From a bacterium (lineage in GTDB: Bacteria > Sysuimicrobiota > Sysuimicrobiia > Sysuimicrobiales > Segetimicrobiaceae), in the NCBI GenBank assembly GCA_035703895.1, contig DASSXJ010000233.1:1-48007 (forward strand): a stretch of DNA of 48,007 nt, read 5' to 3'. How positions within the stretch are numbered: the stretch's first letter is position 1; every line of letters starts with the position of its first letter. The notes beneath the pieces were generated by a model, which made no database searches, was not told the origin of the DNA, and saw only the letters and a list, made by a program, of their open reading frames with translations. Below, piece by piece: positions 15,676 to 23,417 of this stretch. The position numbers and the translations under genes were made by a program.

Positions 15676-16254
15676 ATGAAAAAACCAGGAGGAGTCATGC
15701 AGAGTGCTGTTTGGGCAGTGGGTCTCAGCTTGATGGCCAGCCTTGTCCTTCCGGGGGTCGCCGGCGCGGCCACGGCGCAGGCGATCGACGAGGCTGCGAA
15801 TCAGTCCCTCGCGATGTTCAAGTCGACGGTCAAAGGCGCCGACGAGCTCCTCCGTGACGCGAAGGCCTATCTCATATTTCCACGAGTCACGCAAGCGGGC
15901 ATCGGGATCGGAGGCCAGTACGGCGAGGGCGTGCTGCGCATCGGGGGGCGGAGCGCCGGCTACTACAGCATCTCCGGCGGCTCGATTGGGATCACGTTTG
16001 GCGCGGAAACGAAGTCCGTCCTCCTCGCATTCACGGACGACCAGGCGCTGAAGCAGTTCCAAGCCAAGGCCCGGGCGGATCAATCATGGCAGTGGGGCAT
16101 CGATGGGGCAGTCGCGCTCGTGGACGTGGGAAGCCAGGGCGACGTGAACAGCGCGACGATAAACCAGCCGATCGAGGGCTTTGTCTACGACCAGTCCGGG
16201 TTGTTCTTTAACCTGAGTCTGCAGGGAACGAAGATCGCGGAGCTGCAGCGGTAA
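15676..16254 (+). CDS. SYLF-domain (Ysc84-type) lipid-binding protein, secreted
   Basis: 192 residues. A signal peptide spans residues 1 to about 31 (hydrophobic LSLMASLVLPGV, end AGA). The rest is the SYLF/Ysc84 domain: DELLRDAKAYLIFPRV, GIGIGGQYGEGVL, GYYSISGGSIGITFGAETKS and a C-terminal GLFFNLSLQGTKI. The eukaryotic domain binds phosphoinositides; the bacterial role is uncertain, probably periplasmic or membrane-associated. SD GGAGGAG (15664-15670) lies 5 bases before the ATG. Divergent from the 57-residue secreted gene across 241 bases in which I see no clear promoter. Confidence 0.88.
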   Translation: MKKPGGVMQSAVWAVGLSLMASLVLPGVAGAATAQAIDEAANQSLAMFKSTVKGADELLRDAKAYLIFPRVTQAGIGIGGQYGEGVLRIGGRSAGYYSISGGSIGITFGAETKSVLLAFTDDQALKQFQAKARADQSWQWGIDGAVALVDVGSQGDVNSATINQPIEGFVYDQSGLFFNLSLQGTKIAELQR

Positions 16255-16398
16255 GCCTGACCGACCCGCCGGCCCCCGAGGGCGGATGCGTGGCCGTCTG
16301 TATTCGATAACCGGACCATAGCGGCCAAGGCGCTCGTGTCCACGACGGAAGGCCGGGCCGGTGGACGCGCGCGCCCGGACTCAGTGAGCGGCAGGAGG

Positions 16399-16893
16399 CT
16401 ACGGATAGACCTCTTCCCACCGGAGCACGAGCACGTTGGTCGGGAGCCGGAACAACGACCCGCCGCTTCCCCCATAGTGGATCTCGAGGAGGGCCCGGAT
16501 GCTGCGGTTCTGAACCACGGTCGACGAGCCGGCTTGATGGATCTCCCCGGTCGACACGATCTGCCAGCGCCGGCTCTCGAAGTTCACGCCGCAGTTGAGC
16601 AGGCACTGCAGGGTGGTGCTGTACCAATACTCCTGTCCAGGCGTCGCCGGGTAGTTGGTCAGCCCGATCCCGCCCCCATCCTTGTTGGCCTTGAGTAGAT
16701 AGATCTGATGCTCGATGCCCGCCTGCGCCAGGTAGTTGGCCCGAACGTCCCGATAGGCCGGGAGCGCCGCGCCGAATTCCGCGGTCGAGGTCAGCGCCAG
16801 TTCCAGCGTGATGGCCGAGAGAATCGTCACCACCAACATCGCCATTGGGAGCGCGAGCCCGCGTTCGTCGCGGAGCGCCTCGATCCATTTCAT
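16399..16893 (-). CDS. PilX/GspK-like pseudopilin (minor pilus component)
   Basis: 164 residues. Prepilin-type leader ends RDERG, then LALPMAMLVVTILSAI, a hydrophobic N-terminal helix. The residue at mature position 5 is Met, not Glu, as tolerated in PilX/GspK-type pseudopilins that cap the fibre. Two cysteines (LNC) lie in the globular part. The start overlaps the stop of the preceding gene by 4 bases (ATGA), so it is translationally coupled. It is the last gene of the pilus operon. Confidence 0.8.
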   Translation of the reverse strand: MKWIEALRDERGLALPMAMLVVTILSAITLELALTSTAEFGAALPAYRDVRANYLAQAGIEHQIYLLKANKDGGGIGLTNYPATPGQEYWYSTTLQCLLNCGVNFESRRWQIVSTGEIHQAGSSTVVQNRSIRALLEIHYGGSGGSLFRLPTNVLVLRWEEVYP

Positions 16894-18392
16894 GGGCTGC
16901 GCCGGAACGCTTCGTCGGTCAGGGTGATGTCCGGCACGACCCCGTCGGGATCGATGACGACCAGGGCCACCTGCACGGCGCGCACCGGGGCCGTCGGGGA
17001 GCATGGGATGGACGCGTTCGTGGCGTCGAAGCAGGTCACGTTCAACGAACTGAACGGCCCGGCCAGCGCCGAAAGCGGGTCGGAGCGGCTCCCGGAGGAT
17101 TCGCTGCCCAGGCTGGTGACCGGCTCGAGGGCCACCCGCGGCCTGACGATCATCGTTCGGTGCCGATGGTCCATCGTAGGAGCCGAGCCGTCCACCTGGC
17201 CGTACTGGTTCCCGCTCGACGCCTGCGCGTCGGTGACGGCGAGCTGCCACGTGGGTGGCTCCGGTGTCCCGGCGGGCCAGTACTTGGCCTGAAGCGAGGA
17301 GCCGACCAGGTAGAACCGGGCGTAGTAGCTTGCCCCGGGGATCACCGACCCCGGCACGCTCGCGAGGAGGGTCCCGGTCGTGCCCCACCCGCTTCCATAA
17401 TACAGACCAAACGCACTGTTGTTGTTGTCCGCGGGGAGCAGCCGGTATCCCGCACCGGAATCGCTGAGACGGGCGCTTACCCCGGATTGGTTGCCGTTCC
17501 CATTGTCGGTCGCGTTGCCCCAGAACCCCCAGAACACCTCCACATCGGAGTGGGGGAGGGTCTTGGTCAGCTCCCGCCGGCCGGCGCCCAGAGACGCCTG
17601 GAAGACGAACCCATCGGTCGCGGATGTCGTATCCGTCCCCGGCAGGCTGTCGCGGCGGGCCCAACCGTCGAGGGCGGTGCCGTCCTGATAATCGAGGAAC
17701 ACGTTGGATCCGTACGCCGGTGGGTTGGCATCGGCCAGGTTGCCGTAGTCAAGGTAGTAGTTGGGATCGGAGCCGAACCCGCCGATCGCCGTCTGCAGGG
17801 GAAACCAGATCGTCGTGGCCGCGGCGTTCCAGGCCGAAATCGGATCGAGAACCCGGTCGAGCTCGACCATGGCGCTGCCATTCCAGTACCGCACCCGGAT
17901 ATCGTCGCCCCCGGCCAGGCTCTTTCCGGCCGCGACCAGGGCGGCGTGGTTCAGGGTGACCGCCACGGCGTAGCCCGCGGGCAGCGCGGTCTGGGCCTGT
18001 ATGGTGATCCGCCTCCGGTAATCGTAATTGGCGCTCCAACGATACTCGATGTTGTGGGTCACGGTGTTGAGCGAGTACTGGACGGATGGCTCGGCGCCGG
18101 TCCCATCGCCCCACGACAGCGTGAACCCGATTTGTCCCGGGGCCAGGGTTCGAAACGATTCTGCCGCGCGCATCTCGCGAATCAATCGGTCGAGCGCGAC
18201 GCGGCCATTGCGGATCATGACCTGGCGCCGGCGGGCATAGTCTGACCCCTGCTGCCCGCTGGTCAGCAAAGGGAGGAGGGCGCCCACGACCATGGCCATG
18301 AGGAGGACGGTCACGAGCACCTCGACGAGCGCGAGGCCCTCCTGCCGGCTGCGTGGAAACCGGCCGCTATGGGCGCGAGGTGACTTTGGCAT
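16890..18392 (-). CDS. PilW/PulJ-like pseudopilin with inserted DUF2341 and LamG-like region
   Basis: 500 residues, about twice the usual PilW/GspJ size. The leader ends RQEG (19), then LALVEVLVTVLL with Glu at mature position 5, the prepilin peptidase motif. A pilin-like part runs to about 118. Then an insertion begins: YDYRRRITIQ, LPAGYAVAVTLNHAALVAAGK and NYYLDYGN are hallmarks of DUF2341 (about 122-220). A beta-rich, Asp/Asn/Gly-rich stretch resembling a concanavalin/LamG fold follows (about 230-370). From about 400 the pilin-like sequence resumes. The insert would be displayed at the pilus tip. ATG 18392 overlaps the previous gene; ATG 18419 is an alternative. No good SD, so coupling is likely. 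Confidence 0.8.
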   Translation of the reverse strand: MPKSPRAHSGRFPRSRQEGLALVEVLVTVLLMAMVVGALLPLLTSGQQGSDYARRRQVMIRNGRVALDRLIREMRAAESFRTLAPGQIGFTLSWGDGTGAEPSVQYSLNTVTHNIEYRWSANYDYRRRITIQAQTALPAGYAVAVTLNHAALVAAGKSLAGGDDIRVRYWNGSAMVELDRVLDPISAWNAAATTIWFPLQTAIGGFGSDPNYYLDYGNLADANPPAYGSNVFLDYQDGTALDGWARRDSLPGTDTTSATDGFVFQASLGAGRRELTKTLPHSDVEVFWGFWGNATDNGNGNQSGVSARLSDSGAGYRLLPADNNNSAFGLYYGSGWGTTGTLLASVPGSVIPGASYYARFYLVGSSLQAKYWPAGTPEPPTWQLAVTDAQASSGNQYGQVDGSAPTMDHRHRTMIVRPRVALEPVTSLGSESSGSRSDPLSALAGPFSSLNVTCFDATNASIPCSPTAPVRAVQVALVVIDPDGVVPDITLTDEAFRRSP

Positions 18393-18774
18393 CGTATCGG
18401 ATCTGAGGGCCCCCGGCATCGCAGGCCCCGTGCCCGGTGTGGTCGACGCAGGCGGTCACCGAGACGTCGACGAGCGCGCCCACGCCCCGGGTGGTGGTCG
18501 ACGTCTCTGTCGTCACGCTCCAAATGAGGAGGCACCGGGGGAGGTCCGAGCATGCCGCCGCGCCTCCTGGCACGCCGCTCGTGTTGGTGCGAAGGCTATT
18601 GGTGAGGGCTTCCATCTTTCGCACGGCGACCGTGCCCAACTGCAGGGTCACTTCATCCGCCTGATCGTCCGCGATGAGCCCGGGCATCATCTGCATCAAC
18701 GGCACCAGTGCCACGCCGATGATCATGGCGGCGACGATGACTTCGATCAGGCTGAACCCGTCCTCCCTCCTCAT
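18367..18774 (-). CDS. PilV/GspI-like pseudopilin
   Basis: 135 residues. MRREDG then FSLIEVIVAAMIIGVAL is a textbook type IV prepilin leader with cleavage after G6 and Glu at +5. The globular part has three cysteine-containing loops (AACSDLPRC, TACVDH, GACDAGG), more cysteines than most PilV proteins, suggesting disulfides. It overlaps the upstream FimT-like gene by 4 bases and the downstream PilW-like gene by up to 26. Confidence 0.82.
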   Translation of the reverse strand: MRREDGFSLIEVIVAAMIIGVALVPLMQMMPGLIADDQADEVTLQLGTVAVRKMEALTNSLRTNTSGVPGGAAACSDLPRCLLIWSVTTETSTTTRGVGALVDVSVTACVDHTGHGACDAGGPQIRYDAKVTSRP

Positions 18775-19214
18775 GGCCCGGTCTCCTGCACGTAGCCGGT
18801 CGCCCCAACCACCCGGACCTGGGCGGTGGCCGAGCCTGCCGTGAGGATCACGGTGGCATCGGACGACGCCGCGCCGCTGGGATCGAAGGTGATCTGCGGG
18901 GTCCCGATCACGGTGAGCCCGACAGGGAAGACCTTGGGGAAATCAGGTGCGGAAGTTCCGCCTTGCGGCGTCACCGTGTACGAGGTAAACGGTCCGGCCC
19001 CGGGGGAGAAGGTGACCACATAGCTCGTCCGCCCTGCGATCGCCAGCTGGCGGGCAAGCGCCAGATCGGCGGCCACGCCGCGCGCCGCCTGACCGGCCGG
19101 GACCTGCGCGGGCACCATCAATTGCGGCACCGCGATCAGCGACAACACGGCCAGTACACCCACCGCGACCAGCACTTCGGCCAGTGACGCTCCCCGAGAG
19201 ACCAACCCAGCCAC
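18771..19214 (-). CDS. FimT/GspH-like pseudopilin
   Basis: 147 residues. Leader MAGLVSRG then ASLAEVLVAVGVLAVLS, with Glu at mature +5, and the GspH/FimT-type continuation VAADLALARQLAIAGRTSYVVTF. The first mature residue is Ala, which is less common than Phe/Met/Leu. Same strand and spacing as the rest of the pilus operon; its end overlaps the PilV-like start. Confidence 0.82.
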   Translation of the reverse strand: MAGLVSRGASLAEVLVAVGVLAVLSLIAVPQLMVPAQVPAGQAARGVAADLALARQLAIAGRTSYVVTFSPGAGPFTSYTVTPQGGTSAPDFPKVFPVGLTVIGTPQITFDPSGAASSDATVILTAGSATAQVRVVGATGYVQETGP

Positions 19215-19291
19215 CTGGATCGGCCGGAGGCCGCTATCCCGCGGAGGCCGATGGCGTTGAGGCGGCCCGCAATCCTGCAGCCACCCGACCG

Positions 19292-19636
19292 CTACTTCGT
19301 GCGGCAGAGGGTGGAGCTGTAGTTGCTGATGAAGGTCGAGTTGTCCTTTGTAAACGGATCGACCGGCGAGCCGTCTGGGAAGTAGGTCGTGTCGGCCAGG
19401 AACGCGGTGATCGACGCGTCCGGACCGCTCGGCGGGCAGACCCCGTTTCGGTACTGGTAGAGCGACAGCGCCGTGTTGATCGCGGCGACGTTCGACGAGC
19501 GGACCGCGGTCTGCGCGTCGCTCTGCGTCCCGAAGTAGTTCGGCAGCGCCACAAGGGCCAGGATCCCCAGCAGCAGCACGACCGCCAGGACCTCCAAGAA
19601 CGTGAAGCCAGACTCACTGGATACCCTACGAATCAT
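19292..19636 (-). CDS. Type IV pilin, copy 2 of a tandem pair
   Basis: 114 residues. Leader ending ESG, then FTFLEVLAVVLLLGILAL with Glu at +5. The mature pilin is short (about 105 residues) with a cysteine near residue 67 and another four residues from the end, likely closing a C-terminal disulfide loop. SD AAGGAGG lies 8 bases before the ATG. About three quarters of residues match the next gene upstream, including the motif YFGTQSDAQTAVR. Probably a major or alternative pilin subunit. Confidence 0.88.
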   Translation of the reverse strand: MIRRVSSESGFTFLEVLAVVLLLGILALVALPNYFGTQSDAQTAVRSSNVAAINTALSLYQYRNGVCPPSGPDASITAFLADTTYFPDGSPVDPFTKDNSTFISNYSSTLCRTK

Positions 19637-19666
19637 GACCGTCCTCCTTCCCGCGGCCCCGCACGC

Positions 19667-20011
19667 TCATTTCGTGCGACAGGTCGTGGGGCTGTAGTTG
19701 GTGATGAACGTCGAGTCGTCTTTCGTATACGGATCCATAGGCGCGCCGTCCGGGAAATACGCGGTGTCGGCCATGAACGCCGTGAAGGTCTCTTGTCCGG
19801 CCTGACCCGGGCATGATCCGTTGTTCCGGTACTGATAGAGCGACACCGCCGTATTGATCGCGGCCACGTTCGATGCGCGGACCGCGGTCTGCGCGTCGCT
19901 CTGCGTGCCAAAGTAGTTCGGCAACGCGACCAGGGCCAGCACCCCGAGCAGCAGCACGACGACCAGCACCTCGATGAATGTGAAGCCTGCCTCCCCCGAT
20001 GTTCTCCGCAT
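19667..20011 (-). CDS. Type IV pilin, copy 1 of a tandem pair
   Basis: 114 residues from the ATG at 20011, chosen because GGAGGAG precedes it by 6 bases and the leader MRRTSGEAG is short, as in its paralogue. Mature start FTFIEVLVVVLLLGVLAL. Same paired cysteines as copy 2. The differences cluster in the segment between the first cysteine and PDGAPMDPYTKDDSTF, the region exposed on pilus surfaces, which suggests divergence of the exposed face after duplication. Confidence 0.88.
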   Translation of the reverse strand: MRRTSGEAGFTFIEVLVVVLLLGVLALVALPNYFGTQSDAQTAVRASNVAAINTAVSLYQYRNNGSCPGQAGQETFTAFMADTAYFPDGAPMDPYTKDDSTFITNYSPTTCRTK

Positions 20012-20056
20012 CGTGATCTCCTCCATGTCTGTCCGGATTCGCACACCCTCGGGCTG

Positions 20057-21235
20057 TCAGTGGGCCAGCCCCCGCGCCAGCCCAAACATAGGCAGATACA
20101 ACGCCATCAGAATCACTCCGACGAAGGCGCCGACCAACAGGATCAGAATCGGTTCGAGCAGGGTCAGGAAACGGCGCATGCGCACGTCGAATTCCCGGTC
20201 CAGGATCGCCGCCGCGCGCGCCACCATGAGGTCCAGCCGTCCCGTCTCCTCTCCGACGCTGACCATCCGAAGGAACATCGGCGTGAACCATCCGGAGACG
20301 CGCATCGCCTCCGAGAGCCGCCGCCCCTGGATCACCGACCGGCTCAAGCCCTCCACCATCGACGCGAACTCCGGGGGTCCGCCGATCGCTCCCGCGACCT
20401 CGAGGGCGGAGAGCAGGGGAACCCCGCTCCCGAGCATCATCGACATCGAGTGGGCGAACCGGCCGAGGAGCGCGGTCTGCGCCAGGACCCCGGCGTGTGG
20501 CAGCCGGAGCACGATTCGCTGCACCGTCGCTCCGCCCGTCTGCCGGAGCCACCGGCGCGCCTGCGGGAGGAACAGCAGGGCACCGGCCGAGATCGTCACG
20601 GGGAGCCCCACACGGGCCGTCCGGCTCCACGCCAGCAGGACTCGCGTCAGGAAGGGGAGGGACGCCCCGGCCCGATGGTAGACGCGCTCGAACGCCGGGA
20701 TGATGTAGATGAGGAAGATGCACAACACGAAGGCGGCCATCGAGAGGACCATGGCCGGGTAGATGAGGACGTCCCGGATCTTCTTGCGGAACTCGAGATC
20801 GCGCTCGAGGAACGTGGCCAGGCGCTCCAACGCCAGGTCGAGCCGCCCGCTGGCCTCGCCGTTGGTCACAATGCCGCGGTAGAGGGGGGAGAAGAGCTCC
20901 GGATACCGCCCCAACGCCTCCGAGAACCGGCGGCCTTCCTGAATTTCTTGCGACAGCTCGTGCAGGACGTCCCGCATCTGCAGCTCGGTCGCCTGATCGC
21001 CGAGCACCTCAAGCGCCTGCATGAGCGGCAGACCGGCGTTCAGCAGCATGGAGAGGTCGTACGTCAGCATCGCCACATCTGCGGGGCCGATCCTGCGCCG
21101 TCCGAGCCTCGCCGCTCCGGCGCCCGGCATCGTCGAAGCCATCGCCGTCCCGGGCCGCGAGACCGCCGGCCGCCCTCGGGGGCGAAGCGGAAGCACGCTT
21201 CGCTGCATTCGCCCGGCGTTATCGATCCCGGCCAC
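20057..21235 (-). CDS. pilC: Type IV pilus / type II secretion inner-membrane platform protein PilC
   Basis: 392 residues with the duplicated GspF/PilC domain: AMLTYDLSMLLNAGLPLMQALEVL (first half, split here) with GEASGRLDLALERLA, and FAHSMSMMLGSGVPLLSALEV with GEETGRLDLMVARAA in the second half. Three long membrane segments (around 165, 215 and the C-terminus). A basic N-terminal tail of about 50 residues precedes the first domain. Start GTG shares one base with the stop of pilB, so the two are co-translated. The pilus motor PilB is expected to act on it. Confidence 0.92.
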   Translation of the reverse strand: MAGIDNAGRMQRSVLPLRPRGRPAVSRPGTAMASTMPGAGAARLGRRRIGPADVAMLTYDLSMLLNAGLPLMQALEVLGDQATELQMRDVLHELSQEIQEGRRFSEALGRYPELFSPLYRGIVTNGEASGRLDLALERLATFLERDLEFRKKIRDVLIYPAMVLSMAAFVLCIFLIYIIPAFERVYHRAGASLPFLTRVLLAWSRTARVGLPVTISAGALLFLPQARRWLRQTGGATVQRIVLRLPHAGVLAQTALLGRFAHSMSMMLGSGVPLLSALEVAGAIGGPPEFASMVEGLSRSVIQGRRLSEAMRVSGWFTPMFLRMVSVGEETGRLDLMVARAAAILDREFDVRMRRFLTLLEPILILLVGAFVGVILMALYLPMFGLARGLAH

Positions 21236-23133
21236 TAACTCGCCTCCACGATCATGAGACGCTGCAACTCCTCGATACTGGTCACCCCGTCCAGGACCTT
21301 TCGGATGATGGCCCCCCGCAGCGTCTGCATCCCTTCCGAAACGGCCGCCTCCGTAATCGCGCCCGCGGGTTTTCGCGCGAGGACCAGTTCCCGGACGGTG
21401 TCCGTCATCACCATGAGCTCAAACGCTCCGGTCCGTCCCTTGTAACACAGGTTGGCGCACTCCGCACACCCGGACCCCGCGGACAGCCTCAGGGGGGTGT
21501 CGATGGGGAGACCGAGGATCCTGAGGTCGGCGTCTCGCGCCTGGTACTGGCCCTTGCATGCCGTGCAGAGGATCCTGATCAGCCGCTGCCCCACGACGGC
21601 GAGCACCGATGATGTCAAGAGATAGGGCTCCACGCCCATGTCCAGGAGCCGTACCAGCGCACCCGCCGCGTTGTTGGTGTGGAGGGTGGTGAGCACCAGG
21701 TGGCCGGTCAGCGCTGCGTGGACGGCGATCGATGCCGTTTCGGGATCGCGGATCTCCCCGACCATCACCACATCAGGGTCCTGCCGCAGCAGGGCGCGCA
21801 GGCCGATCCCAAACGTGATCCCGGATTTCTCCCGGACCGGGATCTGCGTGATCCCGGGCAGCCGGTACTCGATCGGATCCTCGATCGTCATGATGTTGCG
21901 CACGCGATCGTTGATGTGACTGATCGACGCATATAGGGTCGTGGTCTTCCCGCTGCCGGTGGGCCCCGTGACCAAGATCATGCCATGCTGACGGCTCAGC
22001 AGCGATTGCAGGGGCTCCTGCTGCTCGGGAAACAGCCCCAGCCGCTCCAGACCCACCAGCACCTGCCGGTTGCTCAACAAACGCAGCGCCACCCGCTCGC
22101 CATAGGCCGTGCCGACCGTGGCGATCCGGAGATCGTATTCGCGGCTTTCGATGTCGACGAGGATCCGACCGTCCTGCGGACGGACCCGCTCGGCGATGTC
22201 CATGCCGGCCAGCACCTTGAGGCGGGAGGTCACCCCCTCGGCGACCGCTCGGGGGAGTGTGGCCTTGTCCAACAGCAAGCCATCGATCCGGACGCGCACA
22301 CGGGTCTGGTCCGCCTCGGGCTCGATGTGGATATCGGTGGCCCCGATGCGCACCGCATCGCGGATGATCGTGTTGACGACGCGGACGACCGGGGAGGCGT
22401 CGTAGGTGTCGGCGACCGCCACCGCGGCGTTTTCCACCGGGTCGCTCTCTGCTTGCTCGACGGCGACTTCCAGCAGGCTCTCGCCGACCTTGCGGGTCAC
22501 ATCGAAGAACTTGGTGACGGCCCACCCGAAGTCACCTTCGGTGATCAGAAACGGCCGCACCCGCCCACCCAGATACTTGCCCACCGTGTCGATCGCCATG
22601 ATATCGCTCGGGTCGAGCATCGCCAAATGGATCTCGCCGTCCATCCGGGCGATGGGCACGACTTTGTGCTCCATGATCACGCGCTCGGGGAGGCTGCGCA
22701 CCAGATGCTCGTCGATCGCGCGCGTGCTGAGGTTGACGTAGGGAACGCCGCGCTGCAGCTCCAGCATCTTGCCCAGGACCTGCTTGGAGACGTAGCCCCG
22801 GTCGAGCAAGATCGCGCCCAGCCGTTCGGCGGTGCGGGCCTGCTCGGCAAGCGCTTCCTGCAGCTGCGCGTTGGTCATGTGGCCGGCCTCGACGAGCATG
22901 TCGCCGAGCAGCTTTCGCCGGGGTGCAGCACTGTACCGCGCCTCGCCGTGCATACTGGTCCGGCGCGTCAGGTTTCCGAATCGGGCCAGCGCCCGCAGCT
23001 CGGCCTCGACCTCGGAGACCGGGGCCGACAGCAACGTAGCCAGGCCGGTCGCAGTGACCTCGTCCTCCTTGAGGTTGTCATCAAGGAGCGCGAGCAGGCG
23101 GCGCTGAAGCGGCTGATCAGGTGTGAGGACCAT
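21235..23133 (-). CDS. pilB: Type IV pilus assembly ATPase PilB/GspE with wHTH and MshEN domains
   Basis: 632 residues. Start ATG 23133 has GGAG 7 bases upstream; the GTG at 23139 has none. Residues 1-60 look like a winged helix. Residues 70-135 form the MshEN type of domain that binds c-di-GMP in MshE: LLGDMLVEAGHMTNAQLQEA (76-95) and RLGAILLDRGYVSKQVLGKM (104-123). The first motif has Leu where MshE has Arg; the second keeps RLG. The ATPase core shows Walker A GPTGSGKTTT (390-399), VGEIRDPETA (E460) and paired cysteines (CTACKG, CAECANLC) of the zinc subdomain. It powers pilin polymerisation. First gene of the pilus operon; no PilT is present. Confidence 0.93.
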   Translation of the reverse strand: MVLTPDQPLQRRLLALLDDNLKEDEVTATGLATLLSAPVSEVEAELRALARFGNLTRRTSMHGEARYSAAPRRKLLGDMLVEAGHMTNAQLQEALAEQARTAERLGAILLDRGYVSKQVLGKMLELQRGVPYVNLSTRAIDEHLVRSLPERVIMEHKVVPIARMDGEIHLAMLDPSDIMAIDTVGKYLGGRVRPFLITEGDFGWAVTKFFDVTRKVGESLLEVAVEQAESDPVENAAVAVADTYDASPVVRVVNTIIRDAVRIGATDIHIEPEADQTRVRVRIDGLLLDKATLPRAVAEGVTSRLKVLAGMDIAERVRPQDGRILVDIESREYDLRIATVGTAYGERVALRLLSNRQVLVGLERLGLFPEQQEPLQSLLSRQHGMILVTGPTGSGKTTTLYASISHINDRVRNIMTIEDPIEYRLPGITQIPVREKSGITFGIGLRALLRQDPDVVMVGEIRDPETASIAVHAALTGHLVLTTLHTNNAAGALVRLLDMGVEPYLLTSSVLAVVGQRLIRILCTACKGQYQARDADLRILGLPIDTPLRLSAGSGCAECANLCYKGRTGAFELMVMTDTVRELVLARKPAGAITEAAVSEGMQTLRGAIIRKVLDGVTSIEELQRLMIVEAS

Positions 23134-23224
23134 TCGCACGCTCCGCGATATGTACGACGCTTCCTCTCAGACATGGCCAGGCAGGGCCAGCCAAAGACGG
23201 CCCAGCCGATGCACGATCCGGAAG

Positions 23225-23245
23225 GTGCATATAGGAAATATGCAC
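23225..23245. promoter_or_regulatory. AT-rich inverted repeat in the pilB-gmd divergent region
   Basis: GTGCATAT (23225-23232) and ATATGCAC (23238-23245) form a perfect 8-base inverted repeat with a 5-base centre, followed by ATTTT. It stands out in very GC-rich DNA and sits between two divergent genes, 92 bases from pilB. It could be an operator for a dimeric regulator. The alternative is a short terminator-like hairpin read rightwards. Confidence 0.45.
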
Positions 23246-23417
23246 ATTTTGGGAGACTTTCAGACCTCCCCACGGGACACGGCCCGCCCCGCAGGATTGA
23301 CAGTCGATCGTCCGGACGGGGAGGGGGACGGCTGGCGCACGGCGCAGGAGGGCAAAATGCTCAATGAGAACCACCTACGATGCGAACTCCGACATCGACA
23401 TTCTGGACGAGGTGATC

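Larger units (their letters stand above)
19292..20011 (-). repeat. Tandem duplication of a pilin gene
   Basis: Two 345-base units (19292-19636 and 19667-20011), separated by 30 bases, encode equal-length proteins sharing about three quarters of residues. The DNA is nearly identical over the conserved N-terminal helix and the TQSDAQTAVR segment. The unit length is equal, so the copies arose by duplication with substitutions only or balanced indels. Confidence 0.85.

Noticed and set aside
15600-15700. Second GEMM-like riboswitch upstream of the 57-residue secreted gene (minus strand GCAAAGCCTC followed by a GGGTGGTGCCC segment)
   Set aside because: The 10-base core match is present, but the 5' half (GCAAACC and P2 with GNRA loop) and P1 cannot be formed; the DNA there is the SD and start region of the SYLF gene on the other strand.
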